Positions 13,125 to 23,156 of a DNA stretch of 64,000 nucleotides are shown here, piece after piece. A program made the position numbers and the translations under genes. Positions within the stretch are counted from its first letter, which is position 1; each line of letters opens with the position of its first letter. The notes beneath the pieces are model-generated. The model did no database searches. It saw only the letters and a list, made by a program, of their open reading frames with translations, and was not told the origin of the DNA. This DNA comes from Deltaproteobacteria bacterium (GTDB lineage Bacteria > Myxococcota > Myxococcia > Myxococcales > SZAS-1), in the NCBI GenBank assembly GCA_018266075.1, contig JAFEBB010000030.1:1-64000 (forward strand). The letters are read 5' to 3'.

Positions 13125-13785
13125 AACCATCGACCACGGCAACGCGGAGAAGCCTCCGCACCTCCGGTTCCAGTTCTCGGACTCGGCGCGGCAGTTCCAC
13201 GCCGCCAAGTTCGGGATGTGGCTCTTCCTCGGCCAGGAGGTGATGTTCTTCTCGGCCTTGCTCTGCGCCTACGCCTACTACCGGAACCAGTTCCCGGTAG
13301 CGTGGTCGATGGCCAGCCACCACCTGAACACCACCTTCGGGCTGCTCGAGACCATCAACCTGCTCTTCAGCTCGTTCACGGTGGCGCTCGCCATTCACTT
13401 CGTGCGCCTGGGCAAGCGGACCATCACCAGCGTGCTGCTCTTCGTGACGCTGGCCTGCGGCATCCTCTTCCTGGTGATGCACTCGTACGAGTACTACACC
13501 GAGTACCACGAGGGCCTTCTCCCGGGCCGGTTCTTCCATCCGGAAGCCGGGTGGCACATGCCCATGGAGAGCGCCATGTTCATGAGCTGCTACTTCTTCA
13601 CCACCGTGCTGCACTCCATCCACGTGCTCATCGGCGTGGGCGTGCTCGGCGTGATCATGGTCTTCAACATGAAGGGCAAGTACTCGCCGGCGTACTACAC
13701 GCACGTGGAGATCGGCGGCCTGTACTGGCACCTCGTCGACCTCATCTGGATCTTCCTCTTCCCGCTGTACTACCTCGTCGCCTGA
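13114..13785 (+). CDS. coxC: Cytochrome c oxidase subunit III
   Basis: 223 residues, about five to seven hydrophobic helices, subunit III family (stabilises subunit I and proton uptake). Family marks are KFGMWLFLGQEVMFF near residue 30 and GGLYWHLVDLIWIFLFPLYY at the end. Overlaps coxA by 11 bases. Confidence 0.94.
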
Positions 13786-13795
13786 GAGGTCTTCC

Positions 13796-14170
13796 GTGTC
13801 CGCGACCGCAGACTCCCACGACAACGGCGAACACAAGCACCACGGGCTCTCCGTGGGCGGCTACTCGGTGGTGTTCCTGATTCTCATCGGGTTCACCGGC
13901 CTCACCTACTGGACCGCGCACCAGGATCTGGGCGACTGGAACCTGCCTGTGGCCCTCGCCATCGCCACCGCGAAGAGCACCATCGTGTGCCTCTTCTTCA
14001 TGCACCTCTGGGGCGACACCCGGGTGAACCAGTTCATCCTCATCCTGTCGGTGCTCTTCGTGATCCTGATGTGCTCGCTCACGATCGCCGACGTGAACAC
14101 CCGCTTCCCGCTCACGGCGCCGCCCAACTCCGAGCGCTTCAAGGTGCCCGCGAACGGCCAGCTCGACTAG
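13796..14170 (+). CDS. coxD: Cytochrome c oxidase subunit IV, prokaryotic type
   Basis: 124 residues with three membrane helices, matching the small fourth subunit (COX4_pro/CtaF-like) that ends many caa3 operons. It starts with GTG 13796 seven bases after a GAGAGG site that directly follows the coxC stop. FFMHLWGDTRVN between helices two and three is typical. Last gene of the respiratory cluster. Confidence 0.88.
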   Translation: MSATADSHDNGEHKHHGLSVGGYSVVFLILIGFTGLTYWTAHQDLGDWNLPVALAIATAKSTIVCLFFMHLWGDTRVNQFILILSVLFVILMCSLTIADVNTRFPLTAPPNSERFKVPANGQLD

Positions 14171-14191
14171 CGCGAGCGAATCTGCAGGACC

Positions 14192-14232
14192 CACGGGCCG
14201 TCGGCGCGCGAGCGCTGGCGGCCTTCGTGTTT
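14192..14232 (+). terminator. Possible terminator after coxD
   Basis: Arms CACGGGCCG and CGGCC-TT-CGTG can form a nine-pair stem with a two-base bulge, followed by TTTCC. It sits 22 bases past coxD. The T run is short. A second small hairpin (GTTGCG/CGCAAC, 14238-14256) follows. Confidence 0.35.
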
Positions 14233-14327
14233 CCGGCGTTGCGTGGGTGTCGCAACGGGTAGACAGATTCCTTGCACGTGAGATCGACATGTTGCGTTGA
14301 GGGTGCAGACCGACCCGAGAGGCAACC

Positions 14328-15677
14328 GTGTCCCGCTCTTTCTCCTTCATCGCTGCCGCCGCGCTGGCCCTCGCGACCGCCCTGTCCGGCTGCGGCCAGG
14401 CCGCTTGCGGCCCCGAGAACTGCGCCGGCTGCTGCGGCGCCGACGGCATCTGCCACACCGCCGACAACGACAACTGCGGCGCCAACGGCAGTGTCTGCGA
14501 GACCTGCCCCGGCTTGCAGACCTGTGAGCAGGGCGTCTGCGCCTTCGCCGGCCAGGGCAGCAACGGCAACGGCACCTCGGGCAGCGGCACCACGGCGACC
14601 AGCACCACGGGCTCGACGGCGGGCACGGGCAACACCACCGCGGAGACGGCCGTCACTTCGGGCAGCAGCGGCGGCACCACGGGCTCGGGCCACCACGATC
14701 AGGTCATCTGCGGCGACTGCGTCTCCAACGACGATTGCGAGAGCGGCTTCTGCGACTTCCTCAACCAGAACGGCCACCATGGCTTCTGCGACTCGGCCCA
14801 GCCGTGCGCGAGCAACGATGTCTGCGGCAACTCCCAGTGCGATCCCACGGGCGGCGGCTACTGCCTCTGCCCTCAGCTCGGCTCGACCACGACGACGGCC
14901 GCGAGCACGGGCACCGCGGGGACGACCGGCACCTCGGGCACGACGTCCTCCACGACCGCGGCGTCGACCAGCACCGGCGGCACCACCGCGACCACCGAGA
15001 CCGGCACCGTGGGCAGCACCTCCACGGGCGGCACGACGTCCACCACGGGCGAGACCAGCGGCTCCACGTCGAGCGGGACCACGACGTCGGGGGCCTCCAC
15101 GACGACCGGGACCTCCAGCACGTCGACCTCAGGGACGTCGGGCAGCTCGGGCACCACCGGCACGGCCGATCAGTGCGGCGTGGTGATGCCCGTCGAGGCG
15201 TCGTGCACCTCCACCTGCACCACGGGCTACACCTGCACCAACGGCCTCTGCGAGCTCGACGGCGCCGATGGTCCGCTGGAGATCACCCTTCGCTGGAACT
15301 CGAGCGACGACCTCGATCTGCACCTCGTCGGCCCGAACGGCTGCGAGGTCTTCTACGGCAACACGAACAAGCCCGGCTTCGGCTCCTCGTGCAGCGCGCA
15401 GGGACAGCTCGACCTGGACTCGAACGCAGCCTGCAGCGTCACGGGCTCGGGGCCGGTGGAGAACATCATCTTCCCCGCGGGCACCGTGCTCGACCCGGGC
15501 AGCTACTCGGTGCGCGTGGATCTCTACGAGACCTGCGGCAGCACCGCGGCCATCCCCTACGAGATCACGGTGCGCAACGGCTCGAGCACGGCGGTCACCT
15601 GCGGCAGCGTGCTGCCCAGCCAGGCGGACAGCGGCAGCGCCGGCTCCGGCGTCGTGGCCACGAGCTTCACGCTCTAG
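14328..15677 (+). CDS. Tethered lipoprotein with cysteine-rich modules and DUF2135-like domain
   Basis: 449 residues from GTG 14328 (GAGAGG site upstream). The signal ends in lipobox LSGC. Then come a Cys-rich module (about 25-75), a Gly/Ser/Thr linker, a second Cys-rich module (about 125-185), a long Thr/Ser/Gly linker (about 190-275), and a C-terminal domain starting LEITLRWNSSDDLDLHLVGP. That domain resembles the DUF2135/YfaP beta-sandwich, which keeps an Asp-rich WxxxxDLDLH motif. Probably an outer-membrane surface lipoprotein; ligand unknown. Confidence 0.8.
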   Translation: MSRSFSFIAAAALALATALSGCGQAACGPENCAGCCGADGICHTADNDNCGANGSVCETCPGLQTCEQGVCAFAGQGSNGNGTSGSGTTATSTTGSTAGTGNTTAETAVTSGSSGGTTGSGHHDQVICGDCVSNDDCESGFCDFLNQNGHHGFCDSAQPCASNDVCGNSQCDPTGGGYCLCPQLGSTTTTAASTGTAGTTGTSGTTSSTTAASTSTGGTTATTETGTVGSTSTGGTTSTTGETSGSTSSGTTTSGASTTTGTSSTSTSGTSGSSGTTGTADQCGVVMPVEASCTSTCTTGYTCTNGLCELDGADGPLEITLRWNSSDDLDLHLVGPNGCEVFYGNTNKPGFGSSCSAQGQLDLDSNAACSVTGSGPVENIIFPAGTVLDPGSYSVRVDLYETCGSTAAIPYEITVRNGSSTAVTCGSVLPSQADSGSAGSGVVATSFTL

Positions 15678-15696
15678 GTTCAACGCTGGTTGAACC
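15677..15696. terminator. Hairpin between convergent genes
   Basis: GGTTCAA and TTGAACC form a perfect seven-pair stem with a six-base loop, overlapping both stop regions of the lipoprotein gene and the convergent SDR gene. There is no T run on either side, so termination is only possible. Confidence 0.25.
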
Positions 15697-16450
15697 ACGG
15701 CTCCATCTTCTTGCGGGCCATGGCCACCACCACCGACCGCGGCGCGAGCCGGGTGCTCCACGCCAGCAGCGCGTTCGCCATCCCGTGGACGGCCACGCGC
15801 TTCTTCGCATCGAGCGCGGCCATGGCGTACTCGGCGACTTGATCCGAGGTGGCCACGCTCCCCTGCGCCGTCACGTTCGCGCGCGCCTGGAAGCCGGTCT
15901 CCGTCACGCCCGGACAGAGCGCGAGCACGTGGATCCCGTCCGGCGCGAGCTCGTTGGCCAGCGCCTCAGAGAGCGAGAGCACGAACGCCTTGGTCGCCGA
16001 GTAGGTGGCGAAGAGCGGCACCGGCTGGAACGCGGCCGTCGAGGCCACGTTGATGATGAACGCGTCCTTCTGGCCGCGGAGCTTGGGGAGCAGCGCGTGG
16101 GTGAGGTCGGTGAGGGCCTCGATGTTCAGGCGGATCATGCCGCGCTCTTGCGCGCGGTCGCAGTTGGCGAAGAGCCCCGCGGTGCCGAAGCCGGCGTTGT
16201 TCACCAGGCCCTGGACCTCGAGGTTCGCGCACGCCTTCTCGATGTCGGCCACGCCCTGCTCGCTGCCCAGATCCGACGCGACGATCACCGACGCCCGGCC
16301 GTGCTTCTGCTGGATCTCTGCGGCGAGCGCCTCGAGCTCGGCCTGGCTGCGCGCGGTGAGCACGAGCGGATTTCCGCGCGCCGCGAAGCGCAGGGCCAGC
16401 GCGCGACCAATGCCGCGACTCGCGCCGGTGATGACCACGTGTCCAGGCAT
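15680..16450 (-). CDS. Short-chain dehydrogenase/reductase
   Basis: 256 residues, classical SDR fold. The NAD(P)-binding TGASRGIG is at residues 7-14, with the NNAG motif and the catalytic YSATKAF (Tyr-X3-Lys) near residue 150. Arg after the glycine motif (TARSQ) suggests NADP. Substrate unknown; the C-terminal basic tail is like DltE/YqjQ-type SDRs. ATG 16450 is chosen over the longer frame because of a GGAGGGG site just upstream. Confidence 0.9.
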   Translation of the reverse strand: MPGHVVITGASRGIGRALALRFAARGNPLVLTARSQAELEALAAEIQQKHGRASVIVASDLGSEQGVADIEKACANLEVQGLVNNAGFGTAGLFANCDRAQERGMIRLNIEALTDLTHALLPKLRGQKDAFIINVASTAAFQPVPLFATYSATKAFVLSLSEALANELAPDGIHVLALCPGVTETGFQARANVTAQGSVATSDQVAEYAMAALDAKKRVAVHGMANALLAWSTRLAPRSVVVAMARKKMEPWFNQR

Positions 16451-16547
16451 GTCCCCTCCGGGGAAGGCGAGCTTTCCTACCACGCAGCGCGCTTGACAGC
16501 TCGCTTTGGACGGGCGTCTGCTGACGACCTTTTCGAGGGAGCGTCGC

Positions 16548-17513
16548 ATGCGTCGCGCGGTGTTCGTGCTGGCCATTGCCGGACTCTGGGGCTGCTCGAG
16601 CCCGACCACCGAGGGCGCCTCCGGCTCGACCACGGCGGCCACGGCCACGGGCGGCTCCGGCGCCAGCTCCGGATCGACCGGCGGCAGCGGCAGCGGCTCC
16701 ACCGGTGGCAGCTCGGGCTCGACGACGGGCAGCAGCGGGGGCAGCACCACGGGAAATCCGAGCGCGCGGTATGCGGGGTACGTGCTCTTCACCTCGCTGA
16801 GCGCGGGCAATGTTCTCACCCGCGACACGATCACCGTCGCCTTCACCACCGCCGATGCGGGCGCGACGCTCGATCCGGCGAACTGCATCGACGGCATCCT
16901 CGACACCAACGGCTGCTGCTACCGCGAGGCCGGCGGCATCAACCGCGACGGCGGCTTCAACCTCGGCGACGGCGGCTTCTCCGCAGGCGACGGCGGCGGG
17001 CAGATCACGGCCGGCGAGGTGGACACCACGTCCAACGGCCACGCGCTGGCGACGTTCCAGCCGGCAGGCGGCCTCTACGCGCCGAACGCGCTCACCACCT
17101 GGAACCCGGGCGACGACCTGGGCGTGACCGCCGTCGGCGCGGAGGTCCACGCGTTCTCGGGCAGTGTGGTCGCGCCGACGAGCGCCACCATCAACAGCCC
17201 GGCCGTTGGAGGCTTGCCGCCCCCGCAGATCAGCACCTCCACCGCGCTCCTGGTGAGCTGGACGGGCTCCGGCAACAAGGCCGCGGTGGTGCTCGCCAAC
17301 GCCACGTTCACGAAGTACCTGACCTGCTACGGCGCCAACAACGGGCAGCGCACCATCTCCTCGGCCACGCTGCAGCAGTACTTCAGCCCGCTCTCGGGTC
17401 AGTTCGGCGTGCTCGGCGTGGGCGTGGGCAACGTGACCACCGCCACCGCGGACAACGCGAACGTGACCATCGCCGCGGACACCGTGATCGGCGGCGCGAT
17501 CCAGTTCCAGTGA
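16548..17513 (+). CDS. Tethered lipoprotein of unknown function
   Basis: 321 residues. The signal ends LWGCSS, a plausible lipobox-like site (Cys about residue 16). A Gly/Ser/Thr tether (about 20-75) precedes a globular part beginning RYAGYVLFTSL. Near residues 125-150 lies a Gly/Asp-rich stretch (NRDGGFNLGDGGFSAGDGGG) that could bind calcium, though this is only a look-alike. ATG 16548 follows a GAGGGAG site. No family recognised. Its TGA overlaps the GTG of the next gene. Confidence 0.75.
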   Translation: MRRAVFVLAIAGLWGCSSPTTEGASGSTTAATATGGSGASSGSTGGSGSGSTGGSSGSTTGSSGGSTTGNPSARYAGYVLFTSLSAGNVLTRDTITVAFTTADAGATLDPANCIDGILDTNGCCYREAGGINRDGGFNLGDGGFSAGDGGGQITAGEVDTTSNGHALATFQPAGGLYAPNALTTWNPGDDLGVTAVGAEVHAFSGSVVAPTSATINSPAVGGLPPPQISTSTALLVSWTGSGNKAAVVLANATFTKYLTCYGANNGQRTISSATLQQYFSPLSGQFGVLGVGVGNVTTATADNANVTIAADTVIGGAIQFQ

Positions 17514-18307
17514 GCGAAGCGCGGCCCGTTCCTGCAGGGCTGCCCAAGCGGCTCGGGCATGGGCTGGGGTTGCCGTTCCGCGCGCTCGGACACCTGGCCT
17601 CGACCCCTTCGCTCTGGCCGCTCGCGGCAGCGCCGGCGCTGCTTGCGGGCGCGGGGCTCGCGCTGGGGATGATCTTCGGCTGGGGCGCGTCGCACGCACT
17701 GCTGGCGCATCTCTGGGCTGAGCCCGGGACGACGCTCGCACACCGCGCGTGGGAGGCGGTGCACGTCACGCTGTTCGCGACGCTGGTGCTGCTGGCCGCG
17801 CTGATCCCGCCGATGGTGCTGGCCGCGCCGTTTCTGGATCTGCTGAGCACGCTCGTCGAAGCGGGCGTGCTGGGCACGACGGAGGAGCCGTGGACGCTGC
17901 GTCGCTTCGCGCGAGGGACTCTCACCAGCGTGGTGAACGCGCTCGCGCGGCTGCTGCGCTTCGGGATCGTGCAGGCGCTGCTCTTTCTGCTCGGGTTCAT
18001 TCCGCCGCTCGCGCCGGTGATTCCGATCTTGTCGTTCGTGTGGAGCGCGATCTGGCTGTCTGAGCAGGCGCTGGATCAGACCGCTGCGCGCCACCTCTTC
18101 ACCTGGCGCGACACCCGCGACGCCGTGCGCTCCGTGCGTCCGACGGGCTTCGGGATGGGGCTCGTGCTCGGCGGCGTGTTCCTGGTGCCGCTGGCGAACT
18201 TGTTCCTGGTGCCGCTGGCGACGGTCTCGGGCGCGCTGCTGTACGGCGACCTGGTTGCCTCGGGGCGCTTCAATCGAAGTGCGCGTTCGCCACCGGCAGC
18301 ACCTTGA
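17510..18307 (+). CDS. EI24/CysZ-like integral membrane protein
   Basis: 265 residues from GTG 17510, overlapping the previous stop (GTGA). Four to six hydrophobic helices with the motif LLFLLGFIPPLAPVIPI near residue 165 fit the EI24 domain family, which includes the sulfate transporter CysZ. No sulfate genes are near, so substrate is open. The 3' end overlaps the convergent solenoid gene by 38 bases. Confidence 0.75.
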   Translation: MSEARPVPAGLPKRLGHGLGLPFRALGHLASTPSLWPLAAAPALLAGAGLALGMIFGWGASHALLAHLWAEPGTTLAHRAWEAVHVTLFATLVLLAALIPPMVLAAPFLDLLSTLVEAGVLGTTEEPWTLRRFARGTLTSVVNALARLLRFGIVQALLFLLGFIPPLAPVIPILSFVWSAIWLSEQALDQTAARHLFTWRDTRDAVRSVRPTGFGMGLVLGGVFLVPLANLFLVPLATVSGALLYGDLVASGRFNRSARSPPAAP

Positions 18308-19439
18308 GGCCGAGCGGGTTGTTGCCAGCCCAGTTCACGAGCCCGACTTGCACGCCGTGGAGCTCGGACGCGTAGTTCACCACGCCGATCGCGAGTCCGC
18401 GCTGCACGCCCGAGATGCGATTGACGGCGCTCACGGAGAGGCCGGTCATGTGTCCGCCCTCGGCGTCGTGGAAGTAGGCGGGCGCGATCACCGCGCCGGT
18501 GACGTCCTTGCCGCCTGCCGCGAGCGCCACGAGGGCACCCCGCACGCGCGGTGAACCCGCGGCCAGCGCCGCCAGCGCGACGCCGTCGATGCCGCCTCCG
18601 GCACCCACGCCGAGGCCGCCGATCGCCAGGCCTCGAATCGAACCACCCGCGCCGATGCCGCCGAGGCTCAACACCAGGCCCTCGATGTCGCTGCCCGCGC
18701 CGATGCCCAGGCCGCCGAGGGCGATTCCGCGAACGCTCCCGCCGGCGCCCATGCCGATTCCGCCGAGCATGATTCCGTTCAGGTCACCGCCAGCGCCGAT
18801 GCCCGCGAGCCCGGCCGTGAAGCCCGTCAGGCTGCCGCCGACGCCCGCCCCCAGGCCGCTCAGCAGGATTCCGGTCGCGTCGCCGCCGACGCCGAAGCCG
18901 AGCCCCGCCAAGCCGAAGCCCGTGAAGTCATCGCCGCAGCCTGCGCCGAGACCGGCAATGAAGAGTCCGCGCAACTTCTGGCCTGCGCCGATGCCAAGCC
19001 CTCCGAAGCCGAAGCCGGTGATGTCGTTGCCCGCGCCGGCGCCGAGCCCGGCGAGCAGCACGCCGTGGACCACGTTGCCCGCGCCGGCGCCGAGGGGCGC
19101 GATGGCCACGCCGTCGAGGTCGTCCATGGCCTCGATTCCCAGGCCGATCGCGAGCCCGCGGAGGTCGTTGGCGCCGGTGAGCGGCAGCCCGAGCGCGAGG
19201 CCATCGACCGTGCCCTTGCCGGTTTCCGCCGGCGTCCAGAGGGTGAGGCTCACGCCGTGCACCAGGAACGGCGCGGTGTCGCGGACGTTCATGCGCAGGC
19301 CATCGATGTGCCGCGAGCCACCGATCCCCAGGCCCACGTCGTGGACGGTGAGATCCAGGCTCCACGGCTGGGGCGCGGGCTCGTCGGCGCGCGCGGGCGT
19401 CGCCGTGACCAGCACCGAGAGGGCGAGCAGCGCGCGCAT
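18270..19439 (-). CDS. Secreted protein made of 16-residue glycine-rich repeats
   Basis: 389 residues. After a signal peptide ending around PARA, residues from about 75 to 360 form roughly sixteen repeats of 16 residues with consensus hydrophobic-x-G-L-x-L-x-G-L-G-x-G-A-G-x-D/S. The regular spacing predicts a beta-solenoid with inward Leu/Ile and Gly/Asp turns. The last coils (GLAIGVVNYAS, GVQVGLVNWAG) look like the surface repeat called LA_2272 in Leptospira. ATG 19439 has a GAGGA site. Likely periplasmic or surface; role unknown. Confidence 0.8.
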   Translation of the reverse strand: MRALLALSVLVTATPARADEPAPQPWSLDLTVHDVGLGIGGSRHIDGLRMNVRDTAPFLVHGVSLTLWTPAETGKGTVDGLALGLPLTGANDLRGLAIGLGIEAMDDLDGVAIAPLGAGAGNVVHGVLLAGLGAGAGNDITGFGFGGLGIGAGQKLRGLFIAGLGAGCGDDFTGFGLAGLGFGVGGDATGILLSGLGAGVGGSLTGFTAGLAGIGAGGDLNGIMLGGIGMGAGGSVRGIALGGLGIGAGSDIEGLVLSLGGIGAGGSIRGLAIGGLGVGAGGGIDGVALAALAAGSPRVRGALVALAAGGKDVTGAVIAPAYFHDAEGGHMTGLSVSAVNRISGVQRGLAIGVVNYASELHGVQVGLVNWAGNNPLGLKVLPVANAHFD

Positions 19440-19503
19440 GGATCCGTCCTCGAGCACACCGGCCCGTGGTCATCCTACGGGGCAGCGGCAGGGGTATTTC
19501 CGT

Positions 19504-20211
19504 TCACTTCGAGCCGGTGCAATCGTCGGGCGTCGTCATGGAAAACACCGGTTGGATCCGGGCGATGGAGCCCTTGCTCCAATCGGTGATGGTGAAGCTC
19601 CACGCGCGCGTGCCATCGGTCCGGGTGGAGAGATCGAGGTCGGCCAGGGCCGCCGCGGGTGCGCCTTGTGCGATCGCGCGCGCCCAGACCTGCGCCAAGG
19701 TGCAGCGCGGCGGCGTGGGCAACGAGCGCCCGCAGCTCGAGGGGTTTGCCCGTGAACGGACGCGAAACCCTCCGGTTGCCCAGCGCGCTCCCGAGGGCCG
19801 CGTCTCCACCTCGATGACGCAGTCGGCCTGCGGGTTCGGCTGATTCGGCCGACCGAGGCTGGCGGCCGAGGCTTGCGCGCCAGCCGCGTCGTGGCTCGGG
19901 GAGCGGAAGCGAAAGGAGATGCCATCGTCCGGCACGTCCAGCGGTCGATCTGGATCGTGCAAGGTGCTGGAGATGGGCAACTCCACGTGCCCCGTCGACG
20001 CCACGTAGCTGACGTGCGCGCTCGAGAGCTCGGCGTCCGGCTCACGCTCCCGGGCCGCGTCCGCGGCCGCCCGCAGCCGCTCCTCGAAATCCAGGCCCAG
20101 GCGATTGACGTGCAGGTTGTAGCCCAGGAACCCGGCAGTCACCGCCGCGAGCACGATCGCCGCGCCCACGGCGTTGCGCACAGCCTCTCGGGACGACGCG
20201 TCCGCAGCCAT
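19504..20211 (-). CDS. Membrane-anchored periplasmic protein, unknown function
   Basis: 235 residues with one N-terminal helix (about 13-33), then a periplasmic part. The first section is rich in acidic residues and alanine (about 40-62); four cysteines spread later (CVIE, SSCG, RCTL, DDCT) may pair. The C-terminal [21 protein letters not shown] segment reads as a beta-rich domain. I recognise no family. Divergent from ahcY. Confidence 0.65.
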   Translation of the reverse strand: MAADASSREAVRNAVGAAIVLAAVTAGFLGYNLHVNRLGLDFEERLRAAADAAREREPDAELSSAHVSYVASTGHVELPISSTLHDPDRPLDVPDDGISFRFRSPSHDAAGAQASAASLGRPNQPNPQADCVIEVETRPSGARWATGGFRVRSRANPSSCGRSLPTPPRCTLAQVWARAIAQGAPAAALADLDLSTRTDGTRAWSFTITDWSKGSIARIQPVFSMTTPDDCTGSK

Positions 20212-20336
20212 GGGCCGATCCTAGCTCGCTCCCGGGTTGGAGTTTGGCCGTCTCCGGAGGTTACGGCCGCCGCGGGACCGCCTTGAAGTGCGGCAATCGA
20301 ACGGGTATCAAGCCGCTCCGAACCGCAGAGGAACCC

Positions 20337-21857
<1,521 letters not shown>

Positions 21858-21876
21858 CAATTCGGTGACATCGCGT

Positions 21877-21905
21877 CCGCCGGCGCCCGCGAGGGTGGCC
21901 GGCGG
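21877..21905. terminator. GC-rich hairpin between ahcY and the HxlR gene
   Basis: CCGCCGGC and GCCGGCGG form a perfect eight-pair stem with a 13-base loop, placed between the two convergent stops. On the plus strand it is followed by TCGTGTCTTC, a weak T-rich run. Confidence 0.4.
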
Positions 21906-21913
21906 TCGTGTCT

Positions 21914-22282
21914 TCAGGGCTTGCTTGGGAAGCGGGGGACAGCAGCGCGCTTGCGCTGGCCCTTGAGCTCGCACCACGCGTTGCCCCAATCGCGGATCGC
22001 GGCGAGCACGGGCTTGAGCGCCTTGCCCTTCGCGGTGAGCACGTACTCGCTGTGCCCCGTGCCATCGCCCAAGGCCACGGGCTCGAGGATCCCGGCGTCG
22101 ACCAGCATCTTCAGCCGCGCCGAGAGGATATTCTTGGCTACCCCCAGGCTCTCCTGAAACTCGCCGAAGCGCGTCTTGCCGAAGAAGGCGTCGCGAATGA
22201 TGAGGAGCGACCAGCCGTCGCCGAAGACGTTCAGCGAGCGGGCGATCGGGCAGACGTTCTGGCTCTGGTCGACGCGGCGCAT
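21914..22282 (-). CDS. HxlR-family winged-helix regulator
   Basis: 122 residues. Family hallmarks: a single N-terminal Cys (NVCPIARSLNVFGDGWSLLI), then FGKTRFGEFQESLGVAKNILSARLKMLVDAGIL as the winged helix. HxlR proteins often sense reactive aldehydes or oxidants through that Cys. It is divergent from an SDR-efflux pair with operator-like palindromes in the 100-base gap, so it most likely represses both directions. ATG 22282 is used; the frame is open upstream, but the family starts here. Confidence 0.9.
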   Translation of the reverse strand: MRRVDQSQNVCPIARSLNVFGDGWSLLIIRDAFFGKTRFGEFQESLGVAKNILSARLKMLVDAGILEPVALGDGTGHSEYVLTAKGKALKPVLAAIRDWGNAWCELKGQRKRAAVPRFPSKP

Positions 22283-22307
22283 GCCCCAATCGTAACCCCA
22301 TCGAATG

Positions 22308-22326
22308 TGGTTGCAACTTGAAACCC
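22308..22326. promoter_or_regulatory. Second, imperfect HxlR-type operator
   Basis: TGGTTGCAA-C-TTGAAACCC is an imperfect version of the 22348-22366 palindrome; seven of nine arm positions pair. It lies 26 bases upstream of the HxlR start, where it could block its own promoter. Confidence 0.45.
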
Positions 22327-22347
22327 CGTTGTTACCTTGGCGGCTCA

Positions 22348-22366
22348 TGGTTGCATCATGCAACCA
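22348..22366. promoter_or_regulatory. HxlR-type operator palindrome
   Basis: TGGTTGCAT-C-ATGCAACCA is a perfect 9+1+9 palindrome ending 16 bases before the SDR start codon, between the divergent HxlR and SDR genes. Position and symmetry fit a dimeric winged-helix repressor. Confidence 0.6.
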
Positions 22367-22382
22367 ACCGAAGGAGTCGGCC

Positions 22383-23153
22383 ATGAAGCTCGCAGGCACG
22401 GTGGCGGTGGTGACGGGCGGTTCGAGTGGCATCGGGTTGGCGACGGCCAAGGTGTTCCTGGCCGAGGGCGCGCGGGTGGTCATCACGGGCCGCGACACGA
22501 AGAAGCTGGAGGCCGCGCGGCGCGAGCTGGGCGACGGCGTGCTCGCGTTTGCAGCGGACGCGTCGGACCTCCCGGCGACGCAGGCAGCGTTCGACCAGGT
22601 GGCGGCGAAGCTCGGCGGCATCGACGTGCTCTTCGCGAATGCGGGCATCGGCGGCCAGACGCCGCTGGGCGGCACGTCGGTCGAGGCCTTCGAGCAGATC
22701 CTGCGCACCAACGTGACCGGCGTGTTCTTCACGGTGCAGGCCGCCCTGCCCTACCTGCGCGAAGGCGGCGCGGTGGTCCTGAACGGCTCGGTGCACGCGG
22801 TGATGGGCATGCCGGGCTACGCGGCATATGCGGCGAGCAAGGCCGCCGTGCGCGCGCTCGCGCGCAACCTCGCCTCGGACCTCGCGCCCAAGAAGGTCCG
22901 CGTGAACGTCGTCGTTCCCGGCGGCACGCGCACGCCCATCTGGGATCGTGCGGCGCCGACGCCCGAAGCAAAGCAGGCGCTCGAAGCGCGCCTGGGCAAG
23001 GTCGCGCTGCTGGGCCGGATGATGGAGGCCGAGGAGATCGCGCGCGCGGTGGCGTTCCTGGCATCGCCCGACGCGTCGATGATCACCGGCGCCGAGCTGC
23101 CCGTCGACGGCGGGACCACGCAGGCCACCTTCGGCGCTCCGGCTTTCCGCTAG
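22383..23153 (+). CDS. Short-chain dehydrogenase/reductase controlled by HxlR
   Basis: 256 residues, classical SDR. TGGSSGIG near residue 12, NAGIGG, YAASKAA active site (Tyr-X3-Lys) and a C-terminal GAELPVDGGTTQ typical of the family. TGRDTKK after strand two suggests NADP. ATG 22383 has an AAGGAG site. Three bases from the efflux gene; the pair plus HxlR looks like a detoxify-and-export unit for a reactive carbonyl or drug. Substrate is inference. Confidence 0.92.
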   Translation: MKLAGTVAVVTGGSSGIGLATAKVFLAEGARVVITGRDTKKLEAARRELGDGVLAFAADASDLPATQAAFDQVAAKLGGIDVLFANAGIGGQTPLGGTSVEAFEQILRTNVTGVFFTVQAALPYLREGGAVVLNGSVHAVMGMPGYAAYAASKAAVRALARNLASDLAPKKVRVNVVVPGGTRTPIWDRAAPTPEAKQALEARLGKVALLGRMMEAEEIARAVAFLASPDASMITGAELPVDGGTTQATFGAPAFR

Positions 23154-23156
23154 GCC

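Noticed and set aside
14735-17509. Upstream extension of the EI24/CysZ-like gene
   Set aside because: The long open frame runs through three other real genes; the GTG at 17510 fits the GTGA overlap.
18499-19755. Pro/Arg/Ala-rich plus-strand frame opposite the solenoid gene
   Set aside because: It mirrors the 48-base repeat of the minus gene; no signal or start site.
20212-20336. SAH riboswitch before ahcY
   Set aside because: The conserved GAGG-GCGCUGC core and its pairing partner are not present in the leader.
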